A stretch of 64,000 nt of DNA from Corallium rubrum (GCA_964035015.1 OZ035998.1:52815647-52879646); one strand, 5' to 3'; counted from the first letter of the stretch, positions 35,701-39,485 are shown. Notes: generated from the letters alone by a model not told the origin. Numbers and translations: made by a program.

Positions 35701-37435
35701 AAGTTTACTGTACGCATGCTCTGTACGTATACGTGTCCCACAACTGTTGACTATAAGTAGGGTAAAGTGTTTAAATGAAAGGGTGATTACTATTACTTAT
35801 ATAAGTCGAGTACCTTTTGATAATGACGTAACTTCGGAAATCAGTCGGAGACCAATCGGGAATGAATACCAGGGGGGGTTGAGTAACAGCCTGGGTTAGG
35901 GGGAAGTTAGGGTTAAAAGTGTCCTAAAGGAGCCTGAGAAATAATGATGTAAGCATAAATAATAAGTGTGACGTAATAAAACCGGGAGGGTTGAGTGACA
36001 TCCAGGTTTGGGGGGAAGTTAGGGTTAAGAGGGTCCCAAAGGAGCCTGAGAAATAATGACGTATGCATAATGAGATTAGGTTAGAGGGTCCCAAAGGAGC
36101 CTGAGGAGGATATTGACAGAGCTCATTAAAAATTCAATTTACCTAATTAATTATGAATCCGCCATATGGGGGTAGGCTGCCCAAAACTCTCTATACTCAT
36201 CGAGACAAGGTTTCAGATAAAAAATATAAAGTGTCTCTCTCACTTTCTTTTTAGTTCCTTGTAAAGAACGTCTATTTTGTTAAAGTTTACTGTACGCATG
36301 CTCTGTACGTCTACGTGTCCCACAAGTGTTGGCTATAAGTAGGGTTAAGGGTTTAAATGAAAGTTGGTTTCTATTAGTTATAAAGAGATAAGTCCAGTGC
36401 CTTTTACGTAACTTCGGAAATCAGTCGGAGACCAATCGGGAATGACGGGGGGGGGTTAAGTAACATCTAGGGTTAGGGGGGAAAACTTAGGGTTACTACG
36501 TCCCAAAGGAGTCTGAGAATGAATAAATAATAAGTCGGTATGACGTAGTGAAAACCGGGGGGTTGAGTGACGGCTAGGGTTAGGGGTGAAGTTAGGGTTA
36601 GGAGGTCCCGAAGGAGTCTGAGAATGAATAAATAATAAGTCGGTATGACGTAGTGAATACCAGGGGGGTTGAGTAACAACTAGGGTTTAGGGGGGAAAAT
36701 TAGGGTTACGACGTCCCAAAGGAGCCTGAGAATGAATAAATAATAAGTTGAATATATGACGTAGTGAATACCAGGGGGGTTAAGTAACAGCCAGGGTTTA
36801 GGAGGGAAAGTTAGGGTTACTATGTCCCAAAGGAGCATGAGAAATAATGACGTATGCATAATGAGATTAGGGTTAGAGGGTCCCAAAGGAGCGTGAGGAG
36901 GATATTGACAGAGCTCCATTAAAAATTCAATTTACCTAATTAATTATGAATCCGCCATATGGGGGGGTATCACTACTATCGTGTTTCCAGTAAATGCAGA
37001 AAACCTAATAAAATCTGTCGCTTACACAAACACAATTTATCAGGATACGCAAGCGCTACAAGTATAAATCTTTTCAATAATCAAGAGCACCACTAGAGCT
37101 ATGCAATGAACTAAAATGAATCTCATGGGACCTGTGCTACATTTTTCATGAAGAAAATACGTAATTTCTCATGATTTAGACTGTCTAGCCAACTTAATAA
37201 TTCTACTTACGTTTTTTTTTGTTAGTCAAGATATGCTGTTAACTGTGTAACTGCTGGAGAATATGAACAACCGCAGAAGATTGCTTCTTTTGTTTCTCAA
37301 TTGGACGCTGGATTTCGATTGTTAAATTTAAAGAATGACGCGCTACGAAGAAAGTTTGATGGGCTAAAATACGATTTAAAGAAAATTGAGGAAGTTGTTT
37401 ATGATATCAAGATTAGAGGTTTGAAAAACTCGTAA
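4894..37435 (+). CDS. TSN: Translin, five visible exons, 5' end outside the window
   Basis: Translin is a single-strand DNA/RNA-binding protein that forms octamers and, with TRAX, the C3PO endoribonuclease that helps load RISC. Exons are 4894-4984, 25260-25359, 26871-26986, 29967-30046 and 37226-37435. All have AG/GT borders and phases that join without a frame break. Read in order they give the family's signature blocks: the helix around DIEQTTREIL, then QYYRFHDHWRFV, then GFHIDLNDFLMG, and the C-terminal block ending KIEEVVYDIKIRGL. The initiator exon is not visible and probably lies left of the satellite. The intron 4985-25259 contains a 19.8-kb nested transposon, and the last intron contains a Polinton-derived element. 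The exons themselves look undamaged, so the gene is probably functional. Confidence 0.93.
4985..5312. other. Translin intron, left of the Harbinger insertion
   Basis: No coding signal was recognised. The stretch 5210-5310 contains partly inverted GTACAGACC-type words and looks like an old MITE remnant. Confidence 0.4.
5525..22335 (+). CDS. MADF-domain protein of the Harbinger element (two exons, intact frame)
   Basis: Exon 1 is 5525-5678, starts MADRWSDEKVEVLIETV and ends at GTAAGT; exon 2 is 21653-22335 after a TTTTTTGTTAG acceptor. The phases join (G + TT = Val) to give 278 residues. The MADF fold is split by the intron: exon 1 carries the first helices with W and the Y/LYMIKSRSYRD block, exon 2 continues with CQVKWKGLRDTF. 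The C-terminal half is lysine- and serine-rich and acidic, ending in a YHKSLAKMKISQVLFEVE helix typical of MADF/BESS-like partners. Harbinger elements usually carry such a protein to help transposase binding and nuclear import. Its 16-kb intron contains the Helitron and ISL2EU elements. No stop or frameshift is seen. Confidence 0.85.
5753..5891. repeat. Perfect 44-bp inverted repeat (foldback)
   Basis: Arms 5753-5796 and 5848-5891 are exact reverse complements (outer word GTTCAAACACGAGTAGGAGG). The spacer holds a shorter inverted pair. It lies just inside the MADF intron and resembles a MITE terminus or a solo foldback. Confidence 0.85.
5892..6990. other. Left flank of the Helitron coding region, with a 75-bp direct repeat
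   Basis: 5900-6060 matches, in degraded form, the genomic repeat around TCATGAATTATTAATGA that also occurs at 21500-21640, 42573 and 61835-61930. Two open frames at 6170-6544 are not recognised. The word GCAGACCCAAGCCAGCGGTC with its neighbours occurs at about 6630 and again at about 6704, and contains the inverted pair AGACC/GGTCT; it could be a Helitron subterminal repeat. The exact left end of the Helitron could not be fixed. Confidence 0.45.
6991..12543 (+). CDS. Helitron/Helentron replicase, N-terminal part (2A-like, C76-like peptidase, HUH Rep, helicase), interrupted
   Basis: This is a rolling-circle transposon protein. Residues 86-93 read DVEENPGP, a 2A-like ribosome-skipping signal preceded by VPLLLRLSN; the expected break is between Gly92 and Pro93. 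Next comes a cysteine peptidase-like domain with Cys125 in GKQCVAMSL and Asp255/His257 in FDSHSRD, resembling the C76 herpes-tegument-type fold. Charged repeats rich in RLQ and RRAN follow (about 365-500), then a Cys zinc knuckle (523-568). The Rep HUH motif is H1025-I-H1027 and the Rep tyrosines are Y1207 and Y1211. The helicase has Walker A GGGGVGKS (K1578) and Walker B LILLDE (D1663). True coding stops at 12456; the last 29 residues are read from the inserted ISL2EU element. The reading resumes at 17897. Together the two parts give 2249 codons without a stop. Confidence 0.92.
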   Translation: MGITPEQYRSRIGCHSIFMAGKDNERRLKGSFWNTMLMMFYLHVFYLPTLKRVVEQYQRSNEVMSWFHQMMCYHVYVPLLLRLSNDVEENPGPTVYEIINVLETLRADFSQGDQSKFGDNAGKQCVAMSLTAIIFRHIKPHIGNWDSPDLNNILYRGNCLYDCIKGSVKKDFLLLTDVPAMVSLNEKTYNLTYSGESLSGELFMTDNNGPYISLKNAFTEIFFGGETNYECCLLTVDSNTVAVFNMLNNSYRIFDSHSRDMWGMPSFSGTCVLLIVDGLENLVAFFQATSYRGTCVPFEMKGVLVNEVCIDDNQNNQLVNNQKPELGNCYKKREYANESNDKCEVTRKNDQCKSKNKKVKIEDSETRNKRLQARRLNYLKRKNTESALTKEKRLQKCREYKQQKRENESVEQRENRLKAKQVNNKHKRVNESTEHRQNRLQEKQVYDLNRRANESDEHRQNRLQAQQVSDLNRRANESDEHKQNRLLIQKECDTKRRNCDAGPVSDLIHRFHTAVSKGPIYICTCCDQLWYRHSVNSAEKLKVSNPTMSQYLLKKICVDDIEWICRTCEKHLKKNKMPPLAVKNGMVFPEKPESFDLNQLEWRLIAPRLAFLKLMQAPRGKQFKINGNVVNVPADVVNTVNTLPRLPHETGTIKVQLKRRLQYKSSAMSLNVRPHKVFQAATWLAMNSGLYHEQGIVFNEHWQKNFQENLYTPDDITMGHEKDNLDNNSKNTDDKNLNVAKDCAKCQNDDWSEDETEIPAGVTDSMLTPTDFLDDHEREIIHNIAPGEGNRPQSIFRDKYSEELAYPGIFLGQKRPENKERSVKVFYSDICKSELRRSDRRAAMCVENIFFKTKKLQMKILLGKSQIALRKSKRSNTGLTAGQLKQHGSLERIVHHDEGFKFLRALRGSPPYFEKAKKDLFAMIRQLGPATLFCSFSSAETKWLHLLKILGQLIDHKDYTDDELEELNWEEKCRLIQSDPVTCARHFDYQFNKLLKEFLMSNIAPLGKIRDWFYRVEYQQRGSPHIHMLIWLENAPVFGVAKDDDVTSFIDQIITCHLPNNEPDLRNLVNRQTHRHSHTCRKKSKKECRFNYPQPPVKSTKILYPLDDNVSQSEVKKLKVLWKTIKQQLNDMKEGENITFDQLLADLNVSDNDYILAIRSSLNCPTIFLKRNPNELRINNYNTACLSAWRANMDIQFVLDVYACAMYIVSYISKAQKGMSELLRTACAEAREGNASIKQQVRDIGNKFLNSVEISAQEAVYIVLQLPMRKSSREVVFIPTSPPNERVQLLKPLSEIEKMPDECEEIHFGGLLKRYTERPASLENATLADWAAWYDSVNNKSYQKKTTKPDIDDLPLETSDNDDNNDDELCDDTNTINKSKKSYKNSELKKRTKARIIRCVWFNKEAYPEKHYRELIMLFTPWRNEESDLIGNYSSYEEHYLTLQDSIRDQMSLYAVCNEELNNAREQLNSAFDNDEDQFDLIAPVTQDAEHQDEDEGAIDLHPDLNENYDLSHDIGIPSASSNNEPLILNEMPDDEYREMVQMLNKEQKEFFYHTLHLIKTSDKPFYSFLSGGGGVGKSHLTKSIYQAALKYYNTRAGDDFSQVNVLLLAPTGKAAFIIRGNTIHSALAVPACQSLRNYKPLDSNRLNTLRCQLGSVKLILLDEISMVGNSMFNVQINNRLKDIKGSKEDFGGVNIIAIGDLFQLKPVMDGFIFKDFDNSEYGVLTPNLWKQHFQMFELHEIMRQRESKAFAETLNRLREGKHTENDILKIKERIVSEENCPKQAPHLFIQNLNVDEFNNQVYKAATGAKYTVKAHDSVIGANTRFYGFLARYARASETQATAHSNKNFE
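12689..14937 (+). CDS. YqaJ-type nuclease with SWIM and PHD fingers (ISL2EU second protein)
   Basis: Exon 1 is 12689-12792 (starts MTLETFKLWK, ends GCAAGCAG before GTAAGC) and exon 2 is 12936-14937 (acceptor ACTCAG). AG + G restores Arg and joins DELASR to AFVAWEDG, giving 701 residues. Domains in order: a short SAP-like N-terminal helix pair; a SWIM zinc finger (C190-x-C192, C200-x-H202); a YqaJ/lambda-exonuclease-like core (WFDQRKGRITAS, ALKHGRSMEPHA, SADLD with D479, E493-I-K495, then QVQGQM); and a C-terminal PHD finger from C645. Starting instead at the later ATG at 12898 would put intron sequence in the protein. The frame is intact. Its role in transposition is not established; a recombinase or exonuclease role is inferred from the fold. 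Confidence 0.88.
15147..15296. mobile_element. MITE with CAGTC..GACTG ends
   Basis: The left end CAGTCGGACAGGATGTTCG matches the reverse complement of the right end (GAACACCCTGTTTGACTG). It lies in the ISL2EU intergenic space between the two convergent genes and resembles the MITE at 20881-21077, so it is probably the same family. Confidence 0.7.
15297..15757. other. ISL2EU 3' intergenic region
   Basis: AT-rich sequence without a gene. The inverted pair around TTAATCTTGGATTAGTG (about 15468) and AATCCAGGATTAGTGTTAA (about 15640) suggests another small foldback. Confidence 0.45.
15758..17616 (-). CDS. ISL2EU THAP-DDE transposase, exon 1 apparently frameshifted
   Basis: Exon 1 is 17616-17487 and exon 2 is 17270-15758, spliced at GTAAGA and TTTTTCAG. 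Exon 1 begins MAYHCACRDCGNG and, in another frame, continues with SYRLKKWKEGYCDIHK and a Cys-rich end, the usual THAP zinc-finger start. The frame changes between them, so one base appears missing near 17585. Exon 2 opens with LTPFPTFKKKPAERQ and the CSRHF motif that completes the THAP finger. A membrane-like hydrophobic stretch and coiled coil follow. The DDE_4-type catalytic core is then visible: IIDASE (first Asp), MFDKGF (second Asp) and RIIVEQVIRRIK (Glu). Expected length is about 547 residues. The core is intact. Confidence 0.82.
17897..19180 (+). CDS. Helitron/Helentron replicase, C-terminal part (helicase motifs V-VI and EEP endonuclease)
   Basis: This continues the frame broken at 12456. 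The upstream ATG at 17759 belongs to the ISL2EU end, so it is not the true start. The first 200 residues complete the Pif1-like helicase (AAELRDKIMKQIP, then AAAKTVHRSQGDT, then YVALSRVTT). After a short linker comes an endonuclease-exonuclease-phosphatase domain: LNARSL, FTETRF with the catalytic Glu, GDFN, LIDHIF and the terminal SDH. A Rep-helicase with a C-terminal EEP endonuclease is the Helentron arrangement. It ends at TGA with no damage seen. Confidence 0.9.
   Translation, partial: AELRDKIMKQIPNDPRKTKQLASKLQIAEGERTEISINVRTDDGLTNGASNIVKLVQLHQPGKPSGIIWVEFDQQEVGKKTRHENRQLYRQNNIQSTWTPIKPVTTQFAVGRNRTAQVVRKQFPLRLAAAKTVHRSQGDTQTEIVVNLNTRRAIPHIHYVALSRVTTIEGLYVTDLCEDKISVDPKVVSEMEELRTERSLQLCISPLYKINDSVLKLCYLNARSLHKHIEDVRKDFNYLSSDIAVFTETRFNPIEPNEMYTIDGFELFCNDSHSCVNNGRPYYGTAVYSRVPLVAGYPYSHNINSIEFTMIKVTSHPNLTIVAVYRSPKVPISQLCSALREIVLEVAGEESVIIGDFNVNWLSETDRRPLYNVLVRDNSYVQLISDYTTDNKTLIDHIFCKITSQNVNSGILETYFSDHKTIWVSFK
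19181..20068. other. Helitron 3' flank with a short tandem repeat and a possible exon
   Basis: At about 19500-19570 the word AATGTTCCAAGGCAATATGG repeats about three times. At 19605-19651 an AACAG border, 47 open bases (about ATDPHHNWTYYIA) and a following GTAAGTT look like a small exon. The Helitron 3' terminus was not found. Confidence 0.4.
20092..20254 (-). pseudogene. Isolated exon, possibly TM1 of a 7TM receptor
   Basis: An ATG at 20254 opens about 54 residues that end ILRNSATGS at a good donor (GTAAGT just below 20092). The segment CVIEWLLGAPLICLNTATLI is a plausible membrane helix followed by a basic turn, as in TM1 of rhodopsin-like receptors. Base composition is more GC-rich than the surroundings. 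No later exon is visible, and the sequence lies inside the MADF intron beside the Helitron, so it is more likely a captured host exon than a working gene. The family call is tentative. Confidence 0.4.
20255..20880. other. AT-rich stretch without a recognised gene
   Basis: Only short chance frames are seen. It sits between the captured exon and a MITE. Confidence 0.4.
20881..21077. mobile_element. MITE with CAGCC..GGCTG ends
   Basis: The left end CAGCCAAACTGGGTGTTCG is mirrored by the right end (reverse complement CAGCCAAACCGGGTATTCG). It is bordered by TTA and TAA. Same family as 15147-15296. Confidence 0.75.
21200..21480. repeat. Foldback repeat in the MADF intron
   Basis: Inverted words around CATTAGGATA/TATCCTGATG, CTTCGAAGT/ACTTTGAAG and AATTCTGACACAATTGTGG/CCACAATTGTGACAGAATT give a long imperfect hairpin just before MADF exon 2. 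Confidence 0.65.
22336..22703. other. Short gap between the convergent Harbinger genes
   Basis: It contains three copies of TTTTTATGTATTACAT-like words (about 22423-22462) and AT-rich 3' ends. No gene seen. Confidence 0.5.
23199..23372 (+). mobile_element. SINE with 5S-rRNA-like internal promoter
   Basis: The segment around CCTGGATGGGTGACTGCCCG resembles the 3' half of 5S rRNA (internal control region). The 5' part contains a GTGGTTAGTGCATTGC word and the tail is rich in GAGGGTTTTTCTC. A second copy lies at 29195-29410. It runs into a TA microsatellite. Confidence 0.7.
23372..23417. repeat. (TA)n microsatellite
   Basis: About 22 uninterrupted TA units at the end of the SINE. Confidence 0.95.
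23669..23737. repeat. (CA)n-(TA)n compound microsatellite
   Basis: A CA run passes directly into about 26 TA units, inside the Harbinger transposase intron. Confidence 0.95.
25260..25359 (+). CDS. TSN: Translin exon (ends QYYR)
   Basis: Acceptor ATACTGTAG and donor GTATGG. It encodes the linker helix from DIVKTCQKAN to ITKIPAGQYY. It starts only 103 bp from the right end of the Harbinger element. Confidence 0.9.
25360..26870. repeat. Translin intron with a foldback element (arms 25780-25832 and 26508-26559)
   Basis: The arms are about 52 bp inverted copies (core GGCGTTATTAGCAGGAATCC). The roughly 675-bp interior has no recognised coding. Sequence around 25640-25700 (CACCGAGCTTGAGGCGAAT) looks like a further MITE end. 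Confidence 0.7.
26871..26986 (+). CDS. TSN: Translin exon (FHDHWRFV..LITREEV)
   Basis: Acceptor CTCGTTTAG and donor GTGAGT. It encodes FHDHWRFVSQRASFL and the following helix, the most conserved part of translin. Confidence 0.93.
27155..27380. repeat. Foldback element in a translin intron
   Basis: Arms 27178-27220 and 27309-27349 are inverted copies (core AGGTTTAATTTCACTCGTG), with a third partial copy between them and a CGAAGCGACG hairpin near the centre. Confidence 0.8.
27381..27896. other. Intronic stretch without recognised content
   Basis: No coding block, repeat family or RNA was recognised. Confidence 0.4.
27897..27980 (-). tRNA. tRNA-like sequence (pseudogene or SINE head)
   Basis: On the minus strand an A box (TGGCTCAATGGGTA) and a B box (GGTTCGAGTCC) are well placed. 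The ends GTTCTAG and CTGGAAC can form a complete 7-bp acceptor stem with one G-U pair, and the T stem closes over a TTCGAGT loop. The D and anticodon arms do not fold convincingly and 84 nt is long, so a working tRNA is unlikely. No CCA or isotype can be assigned. Confidence 0.45.
28196..28870. repeat. Minisatellite of about 20-bp units with a 119-121-bp higher-order period
   Basis: Units resemble ACGCTACATTATAAGACGTT. The marker TCTATATAAGACG starts at 28205, 28284, 28403, 28524 and 28643, which shows the higher-order spacing. Confidence 0.93.
29110..29190. repeat. GC-rich segment with a poly-C run
   Basis: A CCCGGGCCCTGGG palindrome is followed by about 18 consecutive C. No gene function seen. 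Confidence 0.6.
29195..29410 (+). mobile_element. SINE, second copy (5S-like internal region)
   Basis: It contains GTTAGTACTTCTGTCTTGGA and GGATGGGTCACCGCTTGGGA, close to the 5S rRNA C-box region, and a tail ending CGGGTACTCCGGTTTTCCTC, common to invertebrate SINE families. The 5' part has GTGTGCTGTTAGTGCGCTGCC. A short insertion interrupts the 5S-like box. Confidence 0.75.
29490..29920. repeat. GAT-rich imperfect trinucleotide/hexanucleotide repeat
   Basis: Runs of GATGAT, GATATTGATG and GATAAT extend over about 430 bp, drifting to ATG-rich words. The open frames here are repeat artefacts. Confidence 0.9.
29967..30046 (+). CDS. TSN: Translin exon (GFHIDLNDFLMG)
   Basis: Acceptor GCTCTGTAG and donor GTATGC. 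It encodes KVKRADGFHIDLNDFLMGLL; phase 2 at the start fits the preceding exon, giving LGLKVK. Confidence 0.92.
30117..30628 (+). mobile_element. LINE 3' end with (ATTGT)n tail
   Basis: A short open stretch reads about TGKQTLSHIASEYWQELPDS then FSKNIKQFLLAK, the usual C-terminus of CR1/L2-type reverse transcriptases (aromatic-x-LP-x-x-I, then FK). About 230 bp of 3' UTR and about 25 pentanucleotide units (30503-30628) follow. It is heavily 5'-truncated. Confidence 0.7.
30940..31376. mobile_element. MITE copy (GGTCTGGAAAC family), diverged
   Basis: It shares GGAAACTTGGTAAACTTCAA, the CTGTGCACA block, AATAACACGGT and a terminal CAGACCATATTTTGATTG with the copies at 40256, 41274 and 60790. An insertion of roughly 150 bp lies in its middle. 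Confidence 0.65.
31540..32125. repeat. Left terminal inverted repeat of the Polinton-derived element
   Basis: It matches 35569-36170 and 36178-36977 in inverse orientation. It includes CCATATGGCGGATTCATAAT near the tip, several CCCTAACCCTAA-like words, and GCAGAGCTCGT at its inner end. Confidence 0.88.
32238..32444 (-). CDS. Hypothetical 68-residue protein in the Polinton-derived element
   Basis: Not recognised. The central part KMLDDVNKIAESAVYLKKVF is a likely amphipathic helix. It has the same strand as the other two frames of the element, so it may be a remnant gene, but chance is possible. Confidence 0.3.
   Translation of the reverse strand: MPLMSFSFVSCTCTQDKYANISRSNINKMLDDVNKIAESAVYLKKVFQCLSNSFPNGFFIQGIVYFIH
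32631..32825 (-). CDS. Small helical protein of the type carried by Polinton/adintovirus-like elements
   Basis: The 64-residue frame reads MLIKKHKPFLELLCTSEP, then QQRALLETASPEQIRCICDC and a C-terminal LSPALLEDW. The pattern of a basic start, an LLETASPEQ-like turn and a Cys-containing helix is one I associate with short conserved frames in Polinton-like elements. It ends earlier than expected, perhaps by a frameshift. Function unknown. Confidence 0.45.
   Translation of the reverse strand: MLIKKHKPFLELLCTSEPIQQRALLETASPEQIRCICDCMFNFRSMQYQLSPALLEDWYRIQDS
32883..33880. repeat. Polypurine (GGA)n/(GAAAGA) tract, about 1 kb
   Basis: An almost pure purine + strand built of GAGGAG runs with AAAGAG interruptions. 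The single variant GTGG occurs at 33396 and 33645, showing a 249-bp internal duplication. It lies downstream of the ATPase gene. All open frames through it are artefacts. Confidence 0.97.
33970..35352 (-). CDS. Packaging-type (A32/HerA-FtsK-like) ATPase with N-terminal C2H2 finger
   Basis: The start is taken at ATG 35352 (MTFSRN) or 35301 (MSYVC), because upstream codons come from the TCC tract. Residues 18-40 form a C2H2 zinc finger (CSICGKTFSTLFNMQRHIKNFH). Walker A is AGCTQSGKT and Walker B is LIVLDDLMD, followed by a sensor-like IYIVQNIFHQGK. The C-terminal 200 residues are Gln/Asn-rich with repeated SPEDK/TPDDR words, ending NLRSRPY. Such ATPases package DNA in Polinton, adintovirus and large DNA virus lineages. 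At about 460 residues it is of ordinary size. No stop or frameshift is seen. Confidence 0.82.
   Translation of the reverse strand: MTFSRNVYSAHVLQRVNMSYVCSICGKTFSTLFNMQRHIKNFHKNSTYSRPAHLLNDATVMQHPFTCIVAGCTQSGKTVWVKTLLENAKTTINPPLERIIWCYGQWQPMYLEMIKTIPGIEFYEGIPSDIDSDNFLEVSQRNLIVLDDLMDQSGRDKRIASLFTKGSHHRNLSVIYIVQNIFHQGKETRNISLNAHYIVLFKSPRDKQQISVLARQVNPGHVHEFMKSYEEATTRPHGYLMLDLKPTTDDDHRLKTNVLPGENSSSLQQQLGSFIQKQSYQLPPIVNAMYNTEQKMQDIVQAPQLTPDEKNILYSNQLGRFLTFQNQLHNQSQPLTNLQTQQNTENLTPEIKQETDALPWSFHATPKTYFVTPPPTVEQPTLKHNFFHNWESSSDWKESDLAKMTPDDREEYEHHLLMTRSKYLPMTKEDVSQLSPEDKKDYHATFKIKTPKYNLRSRPY
35358..35564. repeat. Polypyrimidine (TCC)n tract, inverted relative to the GGA tract
   Basis: About 200 bp of CTCCTCCTC with TTTCTCC interruptions immediately upstream of the ATPase start. 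It is complementary to 32883-33880. Confidence 0.95.
35569..36977. repeat. Right terminal repeat of the Polinton-derived element, tandemly duplicated
   Basis: Two successive copies of the terminal repeat lie head to tail, joined at about 36170 where CCATATGGGGGT runs directly into AGGCTGCCCAAAACTC. Within the second copy a unit of about 105-120 bp with GTTAGGGTTAGGGG and GGTCCCAAAGGAGCCTGAG repeats about four times. Confidence 0.85.
37226..37435 (+). CDS. TSN: Translin last exon
   Basis: Acceptor TTTTTTTGTTAG, 69 codons, stop TAA. It encodes SRYAVNCVTAGEYEQP, then LDAGFRLLNLKNDALRRKFD and the C-terminal helix. AATAAA polyadenylation words follow at about 37468. Confidence 0.95.
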   Translation, partial: SRYAVNCVTAGEYEQPQKIASFVSQLDAGFRLLNLKNDALRRKFDGLKYDLKKIEEVVYDIKIRGLKNS

Positions 37436-37539
37436 AGATAATGTTAAAGTTTATTCTGAAAAATATAAATAAATAAAAATATTTTGAAGAGAGGAAAATA
37501 ATTGTTATACATGTTCGCTATGTCAGAATATTGGAAAAA

Positions 37540-37712
37540 AAGGCTAAAAATGTTTAACTAATAGTCTATATTTACAATAAAAAAAACAATGAGACGTTTT
37601 TGACATAAAGTCATCATCAGAGTTAAAAAGACAACTTATCCCTGATGGATGACTTTATGTCGAAAACTTTGGTTTTTAATTGTAAATATAGTTAAACATT
37701 TTTAGCCTTTTA
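37540..37712. ncRNA. Palindromic element with decayed hammerhead-like cores
   Basis: The arms GGCTAAAAATGTTTAACTA (left) and their inverted copy on the right surround CTGATGA on the minus strand (37620-37614) with a GAC/GTC stem. On the plus strand the core is CTGATGGATGAC...GTCGAAAAC. The G12 and A9 positions are altered, so activity is unlikely. Confidence 0.5.
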
Positions 37713-37980
37713 TTGAATATGAAGGAAAATAAATTAAAGACTCGTACATTCTCTCAATAGCGTACATATACCTCGGGCATTCGCTAGTTGTTAGCTCTAA
37801 CAATTTCATTTAAGACGAAGTGCTGACAAAGTGTTAGCTGTAGCCATGGCTGAAATTGAATGATAGCAAAGGATAATTATATTAATATATAACAGACTCG
37901 CACTATTTTATTGGTTTTAAAACAATTTTTGCAAACAATTCTCTATTCTTACTTAATACTGTAGTCTTAAAGTGCCGATG

Positions 37981-38813
37981 AAATGAAAATTTTTATTGCT
38001 TCATTTGAAAGAGCATCACAAAGTAGGACAATATGCAGTTTACCGTTCCTTGATATCTTTTATAGTTCCAGAGTTATAAAGATTTAAAGATGTCAAAATG
38101 AAGAAAAAATATGGCACAAACAAATTGCTGATTTTGTGACGTCATGTGGTTTGCATGTTAATTTGGTGAATGTTTAAATGAACTATATATAGCTCAGTTA
38201 CTATGTGTCAGAATCCAATGAACCTTTGCACACATATAGTGCAAGATGAAATACAGTTGATAATATCACCAATTTTGTTGTCAAGGTAACACTGTTGTAC
38301 CCAGGCCCCTTGCACGAATTTTAATAATAAACCACCTTCTCTGTCCTGATAAGGATAAAATAATATCAGACAAGTGCTTGTCACACCTATGCATGCCTAA
38401 AATACGTTTATACTATAATAATTTGAAAATTATGCCCACAGAGATAAATACATGGTGTTTTATAAAATCCGTGCAAGGGGCCTGAGTACAACAGTGTTAC
38501 CTTGACAACAAAATTGGTGACATTATCATCTGTGTTTCATCTTGCACTATATGTGTGCAAAGGTTCATTTGATTCTGACACATAGTAACTGAGCTATAGT
38601 TAATTTAAACATTCACCAAATTAACATGCAAACCACATGACGTCACAATTTGCGCTGAATCAGCAATTTGTTTGTGCCATATTTTTTCTTCATTTTGACA
38701 TTTTAAATCTTTATAACTCTGGAACTGTAAAAGAGATCAAGGAAAGGCAAACTGCATATTGTCCTACTTTTTGATGCTCTTTCAAATGAAGCAATAAAAA
38801 AAATATAGGCACT
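37981..38813. mobile_element. Large foldback transposon with TTAA target duplication
   Basis: Arms of about 350 bp (37981-38330 and 38460-38813) are nearly exact reverse complements, separated by about 130 bp. The ends read AGTGCC...GGCACT and are flanked by TTAA at 37977-37980 and 38814-38817. No coding. A transcript would form a long dsRNA hairpin. Confidence 0.88.
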
Positions 38814-38817
38814 TTAA

Positions 38818-39250
38818 TGTGTCGACACTAGATCATGGGCGACATACGAACAAATATGTGATAGCCTATTTTCTACATTTTCTGATTTTTCCAATTCGTT
38901 TCTACTTTTTCAGACCAAAATTTACCCAAATCTAACGCCAACACTATCATTTGCCAGAATTGAGTTCTAAGGGGTGAATGGCGTTTTCCCCACTTTCTGT
39001 GATTATGCTCTCATCCCGAGGGGGTATGGTTTTCTAGCTCCGGGGTCTGGGATAGAATAGGGGATACAAATTGTCTATTTTGGTCTGGCATATATAGGGT
39101 GCATATTTTGGTCTGAGCAATGTGACACAAGTGTTGGAATAGGGTATTGATTTTTTTTTAGTTTCGGTCTGTGATAAGGTCGCCTTTTTACGTCTGGGTA
39201 GGGTCAGGACTTTGAGGTCGTGGCGGTCGCAAGAAATTAAGGTTTAATCA
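38818..39250. repeat. Diverged TTTGGTCTG-containing repeats
   Basis: Words such as ATTTTGGTCTGGCATA, ATATTTTGGTCTGAGCAA and TTTCGGTCTGTGATAAGG recur with GGGTA spacers, a degenerate tandem or MITE remnant. No gene. Confidence 0.5.
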
Positions 39251-39410
39251 ATGTCTGTTTACCCCGATACAGAACTGATATCAGTGTCTGTAAATGTGAT
39301 ATAGAACTGTTTAATAAAACATCAGTTCTGTACTTCTTTATCACATTTACAAACACTGATATATATCAGCTCTGTAGCAAGTATACAGACACTTCGCATT
39401 CAACTATCTT
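39251..39410. repeat. Foldback repeat
   Basis: TACAGAACTGATATCAGTGT with its neighbours is inverted at AACACTGATATATATCAGCT, giving a hairpin of about 150 bp. Confidence 0.7.
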
Positions 39411-39485
39411 GAGAAAGTATCCAAATAGTGTAATAAACGTAGCGTGCTGCGTAGGCAGTGCAGAAACAACAATCGAAATATAGCA

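Larger units (their letters stand above)
31540..36977. mobile_element. Polinton/Maverick-derived element, 5.4 kb, with 6-bp target duplication
   Basis: The ends are AGTAGTAATA... and ...TATCACTACT, inverted copies starting with AG as in Polintons, and both sides carry ATCGTG (31534-31539 and 36978-36983). Long inverted terminal repeats run from 31540 to about 32125 on the left and 35569-36977 on the right. The only sizeable gene is a packaging-type ATPase (-), plus two short frames on the same strand. No polymerase B, integrase, capsid or protease was seen. It is a strongly reduced, presumably non-autonomous member lying in the last translin intron. Confidence 0.85.

Noticed and set aside
36473-36919. 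Minus-strand frames with repeated HYVIPTYYLFILRLL words
   Set aside because: They are repeats of the Polinton terminal subunits, not genes.
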